Source: Massilia sp. R2A-15 (GTDB taxonomy: Bacteria; Pseudomonadota; Gammaproteobacteria; Burkholderiales; Burkholderiaceae_D). Taken from it: 64,000 nucleotides of DNA. How positions within the stretch are numbered: position 1 is the first letter of the stretch; each line of letters opens with the position of its first letter. Under the pieces are notes generated by a model. The model did no database searches. It was not told the origin of the DNA and was given only the letters and a program-made list of their open reading frames with translations. The DNA lies in the NCBI RefSeq assembly GCF_030704305.1, contig NZ_CP131935.1, positions 1,550,001 to 1,614,000 of the forward strand. Direction: 5' to 3'. Shown here piece after piece: positions 39,714 through 48,319 of the stretch. A program made the position numbers and the translations under genes.

Positions 39714-40859
39714 ATGACCATCATCACGACCGTCGAAGACCTGCGCGAACTGGCAAAGAAACGGGTGCCGCGCATGTTCTACGATTACGCGGATGCCGGC
39801 TCGTGGACCGAATCGACATACCGCGCCAACGAGGCCGACTTCGGCAAGATCAAGTTCCGCCAGCGCGTTGCGGTCAACCTCGAGGACCGCAGCCTGCGCA
39901 GCACGATGATCGGCCAGGACGTGTCGATGCCGGTGGCGCTGGCGCCGACTGGCCTGACCGGCATGCAGCACGCCGACGGCGAAATCCTCGCGGCGCGCGC
40001 GGCCGAAAAATTCGGCGTGCCGTTCACGCTCTCGACCATGAGCATCTGCTCGATCGAAGACGTCGCCGCCAACACCAGCAAGCCGTTCTGGTTTCAGCTG
40101 TACGTGATGAAGGACCGCCCGTTCATCGAGCGGCTGATCGAGCGCGCGCGCGCCGCGAAGTGTTCGGCGCTGGTGCTCACGCTCGACCTGCAGGTGCTGG
40201 GCCAGCGCCACAAGGACATCCGCAACGGCATGACCGCGCCGCCCAAGCTGACCATCGCGAACATCGCCAACCTGATGACCAAGCCGGCGTGGTGCCTGGG
40301 CATGCTGGGCACGAAGCGCCGCTTCTTCGGCAATATCGTCGGCCATGCGAGCGCCGTGTCGGACATGTCGTCGCTGTCGTCGTGGACCTCGCAGCAGTTC
40401 GATCCGCGCATGTCGTGGGACGACGTGGCGTGGGTCAAGCAGCGCTGGGGCGGCAAGTTGATCATCAAGGGCATCATGGACGTGGAAGATGCGAAGCTGG
40501 CCGCGGCCAGCGGCGCCGACGCGCTGATCGTGTCGAACCACGGCGGCCGCCAGCTCGATGGCGCGCAGTCGAGCATCGGTGCGTTGCCGGCGATCGTCGA
40601 AGCGGTGGGCAAGCAGATCGAGGTGCACATGGATGGCGGCATTCGCTCGGGGCAGGACGTGATCCGCGCGCTGGCCCTTGGCGCGAAGGGCGTGTATATC
40701 GGCCGGCCGTTCCTGTATGGGCTGGGCGCCGGCGGCGAGGCGGGCGTGACCAAGTGCCTTGAGATCATCCGTAACGAGCTCGATCTGACGATGGCGTTCT
40801 GCGGCCTGCGCGACGTGAACCACGTCGACAAGAACATCCTGCTGCCCGGAACCTATTGA
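39714..40859 (+). CDS. lldD: FMN-dependent alpha-hydroxy acid dehydrogenase (L-lactate dehydrogenase type)
   Basis: A 381-residue flavoenzyme of the glycolate oxidase/L-lactate dehydrogenase family. It has the active-site Tyr in FYDYADAGSWTE, the FMN-binding ALAPTGLTG, and the catalytic SNHGGRQLDG with its His-Gly-Gly-Arg. It oxidises L-lactate or another L-2-hydroxy acid to the keto acid, passing electrons to the respiratory chain. It follows the right tRNA-Arg divergently and ends near a decayed copy of its own 3' end. Confidence 0.9.
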   Translation: MTIITTVEDLRELAKKRVPRMFYDYADAGSWTESTYRANEADFGKIKFRQRVAVNLEDRSLRSTMIGQDVSMPVALAPTGLTGMQHADGEILAARAAEKFGVPFTLSTMSICSIEDVAANTSKPFWFQLYVMKDRPFIERLIERARAAKCSALVLTLDLQVLGQRHKDIRNGMTAPPKLTIANIANLMTKPAWCLGMLGTKRRFFGNIVGHASAVSDMSSLSSWTSQQFDPRMSWDDVAWVKQRWGGKLIIKGIMDVEDAKLAAASGADALIVSNHGGRQLDGAQSSIGALPAIVEAVGKQIEVHMDGGIRSGQDVIRALALGAKGVYIGRPFLYGLGAGGEAGVTKCLEIIRNELDLTMAFCGLRDVNHVDKNILLPGTY

Positions 40860-40983
40860 AATCGTATCCGTCGCTCGATGAGGCCGTGACGGACTGAAAT
40901 CGGTTAAGAGCAGTCCGGCTGCTTTCGGCTGCTGATTGAAGCGGTCGTTCGCACTTTTGAAAACCACAATATGAAGCGACGTG

Positions 40984-41262
40984 ATGCGTAAATTGGGTTA
41001 CTTACTGGTCGGAGCGGGATTCAGTTGGCTGGTCTTCTTGCAAGCAGTTCAATCTATTCGCGATGGGATCAGACCAATTCTCAGAATTGAATACGCCAAG
41101 ATAGATGTTGGTGGTCGTTCCGCGATCCCCGCTGGGGAAGTCATAGAGCTAATACGAGACGCGGCATCGCGGTGCTACGATGCGCAGCCTCTGTTTTTGC
41201 TGCCCGGCGTAGTGATGCTAGTTGGCACAATATTCATTGGTCGGCGTAGCGCGAGCACCTAG
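40984..41262 (+). CDS. Hypothetical two-helix membrane protein
   Basis: A 92-residue protein with two hydrophobic segments (about 5-24 and 71-85) around a polar middle part that contains EYAKIDVGGRSAIPAGEVIELIRD. The GTG-ATG start follows a weak GAAG. Codon use is AT-richer than in neighbours. It lies between lldD and the lldD 3' remnant, so it may have come with an insertion there. Family unknown. Confidence 0.6.
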   Translation: MRKLGYLLVGAGFSWLVFLQAVQSIRDGIRPILRIEYAKIDVGGRSAIPAGEVIELIRDAASRCYDAQPLFLLPGVVMLVGTIFIGRRSAST

Positions 41263-41342
41263 AGCGATAAGCCGACTTCTATTTTAACGTCCGCAATGGG
41301 TCGGAGGCGGACGCCTCCATATCGGGCGCCCTTTCCTGACGG

Positions 41343-41480
41343 GTTAGCGCTGGTAGCGAGACGAGCGTCGCCGAGTGCCTGGAATTCATACACAACAAAC
41401 TCGACCTGACGATGGCGTTCTGCGGCCTGCGCGCCGTGAGCGACTTGGACAAGAACACACTGCTGCCCGGGACATATTAA
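41343..41480 (+). pseudogene. 3' remnant of a second lldD-like gene
   Basis: The last 35 codons (from 41373) read ECLEFIHNKLDLTMAFCGLR and onward to LLPGTY and TAA; 26 of 35 residues match the end of the intact LldD. The similarity extends upstream to about 41343 (AGSETSVAECLE against AGGEAGVTKCLE) and, at DNA level, past the stop codon (AAATC ... GCTCGAT). The rest of the gene is missing. This is a decayed paralogue rather than a reading frame with a start. Confidence 0.85.
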
Positions 41481-41545
41481 AATCTTCGCCCCGGCTCGAT
41501 TTGAGCGTACGGCGAGGAGCGCAACGGTTGCGCACAGGAGTGATG

Positions 41546-42505
41546 ATGAAGGCATTGAAAGTAGCAACGGCGCAGTTTGAAAACTTCAGCGGGGACAAGA
41601 GTCGCAACCTGGATCGCATACAGCATTTTTGCGAACAGGCAGCATTCTCCGGAGCGAAAGTTGTTGCCTTTCATGAGTGTTCCATCACCGGCTACACGTT
41701 CGCCAGGAACTTATCCAAGGAACAGCTTACTGAAATTTCCGAGCCGATCCCCTCAGGGCCCTGTACCTCGAGGTTGACTGAAATCGCCAAGCGCCTCAAT
41801 ATTTATGTACTTGCTGGACTCTTTGAGCTGGGAACGGACGGGAAGCTGTACAAGGCTTATATTTGTGTCGGTCCGAACGGTTTTGTAGCAAAGTTCCGCA
41901 AACTCCATCCCTTCATCAACCCGCACCTAACCCCTGGCAACGAGTATGTTGTCTTTGAAATAGAGGGATGGAAGTGTGGCGTCCTGATCTGCTACGACAA
42001 CAATGTAATTGAGAATGTTAGAGCCACTACTTTGTTGGGTGCGCAGATAATATTCATGCCCCATGTGACGATGTGCACGCCCTCGACCAGGCCTGGCGCT
42101 GGTTTCGTTGACCCGGAACTTTGGAAGAACAAAGAAAATGACCCGACTTCCCTCCGTACTGAATTCGAAGGGTTGAAGGGCAGGGCCTGGCTGATGAAGT
42201 GGCTGCCGGCGAGGGCATACGATAACGGAGTCTATGTCGTGTTCTCAAATCCAATCGGGATGGATGACGATCAGCTGAAAAATGGATGTTCGATGATCAT
42301 TGATCCTTTCGGTGATGTTATTGCCGAGTGTCCTCGCCTTGACGAAGGAATAGCGATTGCAACCCTGGTGCCTGAAAAACTCGTCCACGCTGGCGGTACC
42401 CGATACAAGGAGGCTCGAAAACCAGAAATGTATCGAGATATCCTGGGGCAGGAGCACATATCGAATCAGAAAGTCGCTTGGTTGACGGAGAAATCCGACA
42501 ACTGA
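41546..42505 (+). CDS. Nitrilase-superfamily carbon-nitrogen hydrolase
   Basis: A 319-residue amidase/nitrilase fold with the full Glu-Lys-Cys triad: Glu44 (AFHECSITGY), Lys119 (AKFRKLHPF) and Cys149 (GVLICYDNN). It should hydrolyse an amide or carbamoyl substrate; the closest wording is N-carbamoylputrescine amidase or aliphatic amidase. An AGGAG site supports the second of two tandem ATGs. The gene is clearly AT-richer than its neighbours, a sign of transfer. No partner gene suggests the substrate. Confidence 0.88.
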   Translation: MKALKVATAQFENFSGDKSRNLDRIQHFCEQAAFSGAKVVAFHECSITGYTFARNLSKEQLTEISEPIPSGPCTSRLTEIAKRLNIYVLAGLFELGTDGKLYKAYICVGPNGFVAKFRKLHPFINPHLTPGNEYVVFEIEGWKCGVLICYDNNVIENVRATTLLGAQIIFMPHVTMCTPSTRPGAGFVDPELWKNKENDPTSLRTEFEGLKGRAWLMKWLPARAYDNGVYVVFSNPIGMDDDQLKNGCSMIIDPFGDVIAECPRLDEGIAIATLVPEKLVHAGGTRYKEARKPEMYRDILGQEHISNQKVAWLTEKSDN

Positions 42506-42596
42506 TAAAGCTTGCGGCGCCGCCGCGGGGGCTAGCCGCCAGGAAAGAAAAGTGGTACTTTCCTAAAAGTTAAACTTTCTATTTAAAAACATTCAC

Positions 42597-45098
42597 ATGC
42601 ATATGTTCCGCGCTCCCGCGCCGGGCGCGCTCGCGTCCCGCACACCGATTGCCGCCGCCGTTTTCCTGCTTACCTTCAGCCTGCAAGCCGCCGCACAGAC
42701 CACCGCCACCAGCACCGCACAGCCGGCTGCGGCGACTACCGCCGCCAAGCCGGCGGCCAGGACCGATGGCAAGCAGTCCGCGGCCACGTCATCGGATACA
42801 GTGCCGGCGCCGACCGGTCCGGTTCAGGTCGTCAACGTGGTCAAGGAACGCGAGACCAACCGGGTCGATCGCCAGGTCTACGACATCAAGAACGACGCCA
42901 GTACGGCCGGCGCGTCGATCGGTGACGTGCTCAACAATGTGCCCTCGGTCAACGTCGATCCCAACGGGACCGTGCGCTTGCGCGGCAGCGAGCGGGTAAC
43001 CGTGCTGGTCGACGGCAAACCCACCGCCCAGTTGCAGGGGGAGAACCGGGCGGCCGCCATCAATGCGCTGCCGGCGGAGAACTACGAATCGGTACAGGTG
43101 ATCAATAATCCTGGCGCGGAGTTCGGCAACGAAGCAGGCGGCGGCCCCATCCTCAATCTCATTTCGCGCCGCTATACGAAGCCGGGCGGCAACGGTAGCG
43201 TGGCCGGCAACATCGGTCCCGGCGGACGGCGCAATGCCTTTGCCAACGGCAGCTACAGCGCCGGCTACGCCTCGGTCAACGGCACGCTCAATGTGCGGCG
43301 GGACGGCAACGAGACGGAGACCGAACAAGCGCGCGAACGCATCGATCCGGCCACGGGCGCCATCAGCCGCCTGCGCCAGAACACCGAACGCCGGGGACTC
43401 ACGAACTTCATCCAGGGCGGCGTGGGCGGCCGCTACAACTTTAATGAGCGCGATACCGTCACCGGGTCCGTCTCGCTCAACAAGCGCGGCAACGACGCCA
43501 GCCAGGACGAGCATCTGAGCGATCTGCGCACCGGACTGGTCCCTGTGGTCGATTACCGTACGCGCCGCACTACCGAAGGCGACGCCCTCAATCATGAGTT
43601 CGTCACCGGTTTCGAGCGCCGCTTCGGCACGGAGGGGAGCACTCTGAAGGTCGATCTGCGCCACTCATCGAACACCAACAATATCGATTCCACCGTTCTC
43701 TACGAGCCTTTGGCGATGCCGGCCGTCGGCGCTCCCGTCCTGCGCGATTACGCGCAGGATACGACGCTGCGGGTACGATTGACCGACCTCAGCAGCGATT
43801 ACAGTGGCAAGTGGGGACCGGGCTTCCTGACCGCGGGCGGACGCTGGCAGCGCACCGGCCAATCGTCCGACAACCGTTACCTGTTCCTCGCCGGCGGCGT
43901 CCTCGACACCAGGCGCAGCAATCTGTTCAAGCTGGATCAGGACGTGCTTGCCGCCTACGGCACCTATGAAATGCCGATCAACAAGCTGTGGTCCTTCAAG
44001 GGCGGCCTGCGCGTCGAGCATACCGACCTCGAACTGGACCAGGTCACCAGCAACATCCAGGCCGGCAACAGCTACACGAATTATCTGCCCAGCCTGTTCC
44101 TGACCTACAAGCTGGATCCGAATTCGAATCTGCGCCTGTCCTACGCCGACCGCATTTCCCGTCCGAGCTCGGGCGAGCTGAATCCGTTCATCAATTACTC
44201 CAGCGATTACTACGTTAGCTCCGGCAACCCGCGCCTGCATCCGGTGAAACTGCATTCGCTGGAACTGGGCTACGAGACCAAGATCAAGGGCCTGATGCCG
44301 GTCAGCCTGCGCGGCTATCTGCGGCGCGAATCGGACGTGATCACCGATCGTCGCGTGTTCCTCAGCGATAACACGCTGCTCACCACCAAGGACAATCTGG
44401 GCGACCGCCGCTCCGGCGGTGTCGAATTCTCGGTCATGGGCATGATTCCGCCGAATATGAAAGTTGGCGGCGTGACGCTGCCGAATCTCCGTTTCATGTT
44501 CAACGGTAACTGGGGCTTTATCGAACAGGACCGGATCGGCGCACTCGGCCTGACCGGCGAGAAGCGCTCCTCGCCATCGCTGTACCTGCAAGGCGGCGGC
44601 CAGTGGCAGATCGACCCGAAGAATGTGATGACCCTGATGGCTCACCACCAGGGCAAGCTGCTGTCCGGCGAAGGCTACCGCGAACCGTTCGGCATGCTGA
44701 TTCTGACGTACGAACACAAGGTGAGCCCGCGCCTGTCGTTCAACGTGCGCGCCAACGACGTGCTCAATTCGACCGGCCAGAAGTTCCGCGTCGACACCGA
44801 CATCCTGCGCGACCGTACCGACGTCACTGTCCACCAGCGCCGGCTGTATGCGGGCTTTCGCTACACGTTCGGCGGCGTGACCGGCAACGATGCCGTGCGC
44901 AACGCCCTGCAGTCGGCCGGCGTCAACCCGGACAGCCCGCAGGCGCGCGAGGCGATGAAGATGATGCAGGCGGCGCAGCCGGCGCCGACGGCAACGCCGG
45001 CGCCAACGCCAGCGCCAGCGCCGGCCGTCACGCAGCCTGCACAGCCGCGTGTCGAACCGGCTGCGCCAACGTCGCCGCCTCCGACCCCGCCGCAGTAG
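42597..45098 (+). CDS. TonB-dependent receptor / outer-membrane beta-barrel with Pro-Ala tail
   Basis: An 833-residue protein with a signal peptide (to about LQAAAQ), a low-complexity Ala/Thr linker, and a plug domain (IGDVLNNVPSVNVDPNGTVRLRGSERVTVLVDG). A barrel of the OMP_b-brl_3 type follows. It ends with YAGFRYTFGG, but about 70 residues follow, including a PAPTATPAPTPAPAP tail. Such a tail behind the last barrel strand is unusual, because outer-membrane insertion normally uses a terminal aromatic. No ribosome site is strong. A palindromic repeat follows the stop. Confidence 0.87.
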   Translation: MHMFRAPAPGALASRTPIAAAVFLLTFSLQAAAQTTATSTAQPAAATTAAKPAARTDGKQSAATSSDTVPAPTGPVQVVNVVKERETNRVDRQVYDIKNDASTAGASIGDVLNNVPSVNVDPNGTVRLRGSERVTVLVDGKPTAQLQGENRAAAINALPAENYESVQVINNPGAEFGNEAGGGPILNLISRRYTKPGGNGSVAGNIGPGGRRNAFANGSYSAGYASVNGTLNVRRDGNETETEQARERIDPATGAISRLRQNTERRGLTNFIQGGVGGRYNFNERDTVTGSVSLNKRGNDASQDEHLSDLRTGLVPVVDYRTRRTTEGDALNHEFVTGFERRFGTEGSTLKVDLRHSSNTNNIDSTVLYEPLAMPAVGAPVLRDYAQDTTLRVRLTDLSSDYSGKWGPGFLTAGGRWQRTGQSSDNRYLFLAGGVLDTRRSNLFKLDQDVLAAYGTYEMPINKLWSFKGGLRVEHTDLELDQVTSNIQAGNSYTNYLPSLFLTYKLDPNSNLRLSYADRISRPSSGELNPFINYSSDYYVSSGNPRLHPVKLHSLELGYETKIKGLMPVSLRGYLRRESDVITDRRVFLSDNTLLTTKDNLGDRRSGGVEFSVMGMIPPNMKVGGVTLPNLRFMFNGNWGFIEQDRIGALGLTGEKRSSPSLYLQGGGQWQIDPKNVMTLMAHHQGKLLSGEGYREPFGMLILTYEHKVSPRLSFNVRANDVLNSTGQKFRVDTDILRDRTDVTVHQRRLYAGFRYTFGGVTGNDAVRNALQSAGVNPDSPQAREAMKMMQAAQPAPTATPAPTPAPAPAVTQPAQPRVEPAAPTSPPPTPPQ

Positions 45099-45104
45099 TC
45101 GAAA

Positions 45105-45138
45105 CCGTCGTTCCTGCGAAGGCAGGAACCCATACTGA
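45105..45138. repeat. Second repeat family, single copy
   Basis: A palindromic unit with arms GTTCCTGC and GCAGGAAC followed by CCATACTGA. It fills the gap between the convergent receptor gene and the hydroxyacid dehydrogenase, six bases beyond each. Related copies lie at 54.1 kb and as an inverted pair at 62.0 kb. Confidence 0.82.
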
Positions 45139-45143
45139 GCCTG

Positions 45144-46088
45144 CTACATCACGTTCGTCGGCTGCCCTGCGACGAACGCCTCGACGTTATCGATCAGCAT
45201 ATCGGCCAGCGTCTGCATCGCCCCCGCGCTGGCCCACGCCACGTGCGGCGTCAGGATGAAGTTCGGCTGATTGAGCCCGAGGAGGGGATTGTCCGGCACC
45301 GGCGGCTCCTTGCTCAACACATCGAAGCCGGCGCCAGCGATCACGCCATCCTTCAGCGCCTGCGCCAGCGCCGCCTCGTCCACAAGCCCGCCGCGCGCCG
45401 TGTTAATCAGCAGCGCGGTCTTCTTCATCATGCTCAATTCGCGCGCGCCGATCATGTTGCGCGTCTTGTCGTTCAGCGGCAGGTGCAGGGTGATCACGTC
45501 GCAGGTGCGCAGCAGCTCCTCGAGCGGCAGGTTGGTAACTTCCGGATCGTCCACCGGCGTGCGCGTCGCCACGCACACCTGCATGCCGAACGCGCGCCCA
45601 AGCTGCGCCACCTTGTGCCCCAGCGCGCCGTAGCCGACGATCCCCAGCCGACTGCCCGCCAGGTCGCCAATCGGATGATTGAACAGGCAGAACGTGCTCG
45701 ATTTCTGCCATAGCCCCGCGTTGACGTCGGCGCTGTACGCAAGCAGGTTCCGGCGCAGCGCCAGGATCAGCGCGAAGCAGTGCTCCGGCACCGCCACCAC
45801 CGAATAATTACGGATGTTCGACACCACGATGCCGCGCTCCCGGCATGCCGCCAGGTCGACGTTGTCCGTGCCCGTCGCCGCCACCGCGATCATCTTCAGG
45901 TCCGGCAGGCGTGCGATGTCCGCGGCGCGCACCGGCACCTTGTTGGTGATGGCAATCGTCGCCCCGGCCAGCCGTTCGGCCACCTCGCCAGGCTGCGTTG
46001 CCGGATAGTCGCGCCACTGATGCTCGAACGCCGGCTTGCGTACATTGGCCAGCAGGCTGTCGCGGTCGAGGAAAACGATATTTTGCAT
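45144..46088 (-). CDS. D-2-hydroxyacid dehydrogenase (hydroxypyruvate/glycerate type)
   Basis: A 314-residue NAD-dependent dehydrogenase with Rossmann motif GIVGYGALGHKVAQ and catalytic Arg (NTARGGLVDE), Glu (FDVLSKEPP) and His (LTPHVAWAS). It should reduce hydroxypyruvate or glyoxylate, or act on a related D-2-hydroxy acid. It starts one base after the LysR stop codon, so the two are co-transcribed, and the regulator may control it. Confidence 0.88.
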   Translation of the reverse strand: MQNIVFLDRDSLLANVRKPAFEHQWRDYPATQPGEVAERLAGATIAITNKVPVRAADIARLPDLKMIAVAATGTDNVDLAACRERGIVVSNIRNYSVVAVPEHCFALILALRRNLLAYSADVNAGLWQKSSTFCLFNHPIGDLAGSRLGIVGYGALGHKVAQLGRAFGMQVCVATRTPVDDPEVTNLPLEELLRTCDVITLHLPLNDKTRNMIGARELSMMKKTALLINTARGGLVDEAALAQALKDGVIAGAGFDVLSKEPPVPDNPLLGLNQPNFILTPHVAWASAGAMQTLADMLIDNVEAFVAGQPTNVM

Positions 46089-46089
46089 G

Positions 46090-47019
46090 TCATCCCTTTT
46101 GATGTACGGGTTTGGACTGGAAGCGCGGGTGGGTCACGAACAAGTCGGCCACCCATTCGACAAACACGCGCACCTTGGCCGACAGGTGGCGATTCTGAGG
46201 ATATACCACATTGACCGGCAGCGGCGGGCTGCCCCAGTCTTCCATCAGCAGCACCATCTCGCCCGAGGCCAGATACGGCTCCATCGAATAGGTCGGCATC
46301 TGGATCACCCCAAGCCCGTTAAGGCCCGCGGTGATGTAGGCCGTTGAATCGTTCACCGCCAGGTTGGACGGCAGCGGAATGCTGATCTCTTCGTCGCCCC
46401 GCGTGAAGTCCCAATCGAACACCTTCCCCGTCTTTTGCGAAAAGTAGTTCACGCACCGGTGCGCGAGCAGGTCGCGCGGATGCGTGGGCCGGCCGTACTG
46501 CGCGACGTACGCCGGCGTGGCGCAGGTGACGAAATTGAGGATGCCGATACGGCGCGCGATCAGGTTCGAGTCGGGCAGGATGCCGGCGCGGATGGCGCAA
46601 TCGACGCCTTCTTCGACCAGGTCCACCGGCCGGTCGCCGCAACCCAATTCGAGCGAGATGTCCGGGTAACGCGCGAAAAAATCGGGCAGGGAAGGAATGA
46701 TGATGTCGTTGGCGGTGCCGGTCGAGACATCGACGCGCAGCCGCCCGCTCGGACTGGCGCGGTTGCGCGACAAGGACTCCTCGGCTTCGCGCACGTCCGA
46801 CAGGATGCGCAGGCAGCGTTCATAATAGGCAGCGCCGTCCGAGGTGACGCTCACGTGCCGGGTGGTGCGGTGCAGCAGCTTGACCGACAGCGCCTTCTCC
46901 AGCGACTGCAGCATCGTCGACACCGTCGCCTTGGGCAGCTGGAGCTGGTCCGCCGCCTTGGTGAAACTGCCGCAATCGACCACCTGCACGAACACTTCCA
47001 TCGCCTGCAATTTGTTCAT
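46090..47019 (-). CDS. LysR-family transcriptional regulator
   Basis: A 309-residue LysR regulator with an N-terminal winged helix (FVQVVDCGSFTKAADQLQLPKATVSTMLQSLE) and a C-terminal periplasmic-binding-like effector domain. The ATG at 47019 follows GAGGATCA. It is divergent from the peptide and pseudo-hydrolase genes and lies over a 22-base palindrome, the likely autoregulatory site. It is one base from the downstream dehydrogenase. The effector is unknown. Confidence 0.92.
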   Translation of the reverse strand: MNKLQAMEVFVQVVDCGSFTKAADQLQLPKATVSTMLQSLEKALSVKLLHRTTRHVSVTSDGAAYYERCLRILSDVREAEESLSRNRASPSGRLRVDVSTGTANDIIIPSLPDFFARYPDISLELGCGDRPVDLVEEGVDCAIRAGILPDSNLIARRIGILNFVTCATPAYVAQYGRPTHPRDLLAHRCVNYFSQKTGKVFDWDFTRGDEEISIPLPSNLAVNDSTAYITAGLNGLGVIQMPTYSMEPYLASGEMVLLMEDWGSPPLPVNVVYPQNRHLSAKVRVFVEWVADLFVTHPRFQSKPVHQKG

Positions 47020-47029
47020 TGATCCTCGC

Positions 47030-47051
47030 ATTGTTCACAGCCATGAACAAT
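47030..47051. promoter_or_regulatory. Palindromic LysR-type operator candidate
   Basis: A perfect inverted repeat, ATTGTTCA (47030-47037), six-base spacer, TGAACAAT (47044-47051). It starts 11 bases upstream of the LysR start codon and precedes the divergent gene at 47153. The symmetry and location are typical for a LysR autorepression site. Confidence 0.7.
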
Positions 47052-47152
47052 CAATTCGTTAATGGCGTCTTTATCAGATTGTAGATCAAGACTACACTGC
47101 TTGTACTGGATCGAGGGATGCAGCAATTTTCGGAAGCGGTCGGGAGGAAGTC

Positions 47153-47350
47153 ATGCGATACAAGGACGCCATCATTACAGTATTGGCACTGGTTGCCAGC
47201 CTGCTGGTCCTCACCGGCATGACTTATTCCGACCCGTACCAGCGGGCCGCGCAAGTCGAGAGCCTTGGTTTTGACGCACTCGCACATGACCTGTTCAACG
47301 GCTCGAAACTGGCCTGCGCCGACCAGCCTGCCGAAGGGAGCGCGCAATGA
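47153..47350 (+). CDS. 65-residue secreted or membrane-anchored peptide
   Basis: A 65-residue product with an N-terminal hydrophobic segment (AIITVLALVASLLVLTGM, about 6-23) and a polar 40-residue tail with one Cys. A strong GGGAGGA site precedes the ATG. It overlaps the next gene by four bases (ATGA), so the two are coupled. The hydrophobic part could be a signal peptide or one membrane anchor. Unrecognised family. Confidence 0.72.
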   Translation: MRYKDAIITVLALVASLLVLTGMTYSDPYQRAAQVESLGFDALAHDLFNGSKLACADQPAEGSAQ

Positions 47351-48186
47351 ACATCGCGGTCGATCTGCCCCACCTGAACATCCGCGAACTCGAAGTTGGC
47401 GGCGCCGAGGGCCCTCTGGTCGCGCGCCTTTACACCGCCGATGCGACGCGCTCGAAGAAGGACAGCCTGGTGGTGTTTTTCCACGGCGGCGGCTTCGTGG
47501 GCGGCGGCCTCGATGACGCCGACCAGTTCCTGCGCCACATGTCCTGCGGCGCCACCAGCCAGCTGGTGCTGGCCTCGTGCTACACGCTGGCGACGATCAA
47601 GCCGTTTCCCGCCGCCGTCGAAGATGCCCATGCGGTGCTGGCCTGGGCGAAGAAGAACAAGGCCAAGCTGGGCTGGAGCGGCAAGCGGCTGGTGGTGGCC
47701 GGCATCGAAGCTGGCGCCAACCTGGCGGCGGTATGCGCGCTGATGTCGCGCGACCGCGGCGGCCCTGAACTGGCCGGCCAGATCCTGATCATGCCGATGC
47801 TCGATCCCGGTCTGACCACCTGTTCGATGCGCGACGTGAAGCTCGACGACGGCATGGCCGAAGTGGCCGACACCTGCGCCGCCAGCTATCGCGGCTACCT
47901 GCCGAACGCCGCCGACCGCATCCATCCGTACGCGTCGCCGCTGCAGTCGAGCCGCCTGAAGAACCTGCCGCCGGCGCTGATCCTGTCGGCCGAAGACGAC
48001 CCTTTGCGCGACGAGGCCGAACAATACGCATCGAAGCTGTCCGCGGCCGGCGTGTCCACCACGCTCAAGCGGCTGGAGCCGGCGCCGCTGCAGGACGAAG
48101 GCGCGCGCAACGAGTGTGCCTGCAAGGCCTCGGCGCTCACCGAGATTTCCCGATTCCTCAATGCGCTGGAATCTCCCGGCAGCTAA
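47347..48186 (+). CDS. Alpha/beta-hydrolase-fold protein lacking catalytic Ser and His
   Basis: A 279-residue protein of the hormone-sensitive lipase-like fold. The oxyanion HGGG motif (46-49) is intact, and FPAAVEDAHAVLAW and the acidic ALILSAEDDPLRDEAE are normal. The nucleophile elbow, normally GDSAG, reads GIEAG (119-123), so Ser is replaced by Glu. The C-terminal region has no His at the expected HGF position. It is probably not a hydrolase and may be a binding or regulatory protein. Coupled to the 65-residue peptide. Confidence 0.85.
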   Translation: MNIAVDLPHLNIRELEVGGAEGPLVARLYTADATRSKKDSLVVFFHGGGFVGGGLDDADQFLRHMSCGATSQLVLASCYTLATIKPFPAAVEDAHAVLAWAKKNKAKLGWSGKRLVVAGIEAGANLAAVCALMSRDRGGPELAGQILIMPMLDPGLTTCSMRDVKLDDGMAEVADTCAASYRGYLPNAADRIHPYASPLQSSRLKNLPPALILSAEDDPLRDEAEQYASKLSAAGVSTTLKRLEPAPLQDEGARNECACKASALTEISRFLNALESPGS

Positions 48187-48259
48187 CTAACTACCACCGT
48201 CACCGCTGAATCAGGCGCCTCAAACGGGCGTCGCGGGATCGCTTTACCTTTTTCGCCTT

Positions 48260-48286
48260 GGAGGTCAGGTCTGTTGGCCTGACCCC
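48260..48286. repeat. Degenerate copy of the main palindromic repeat
   Basis: A decayed copy (GGAGGTCAGGTC ... GGCCTGACCCC) 74 bases after the pseudo-hydrolase stop and 34 bases before the RND adaptor start. Both arms remain complementary over about nine bases. Confidence 0.65.
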
Positions 48287-48319
48287 GGGCACCGTATTGC
48301 CACTAAATAGGGATAAAAC

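Noticed and set aside
42541..42564. Inverted repeat AGGAAAG...CTTTCCT before the 833-residue receptor
   Set aside because: Only seven-base arms in an AT-rich stretch; could be chance, so not listed as a site.
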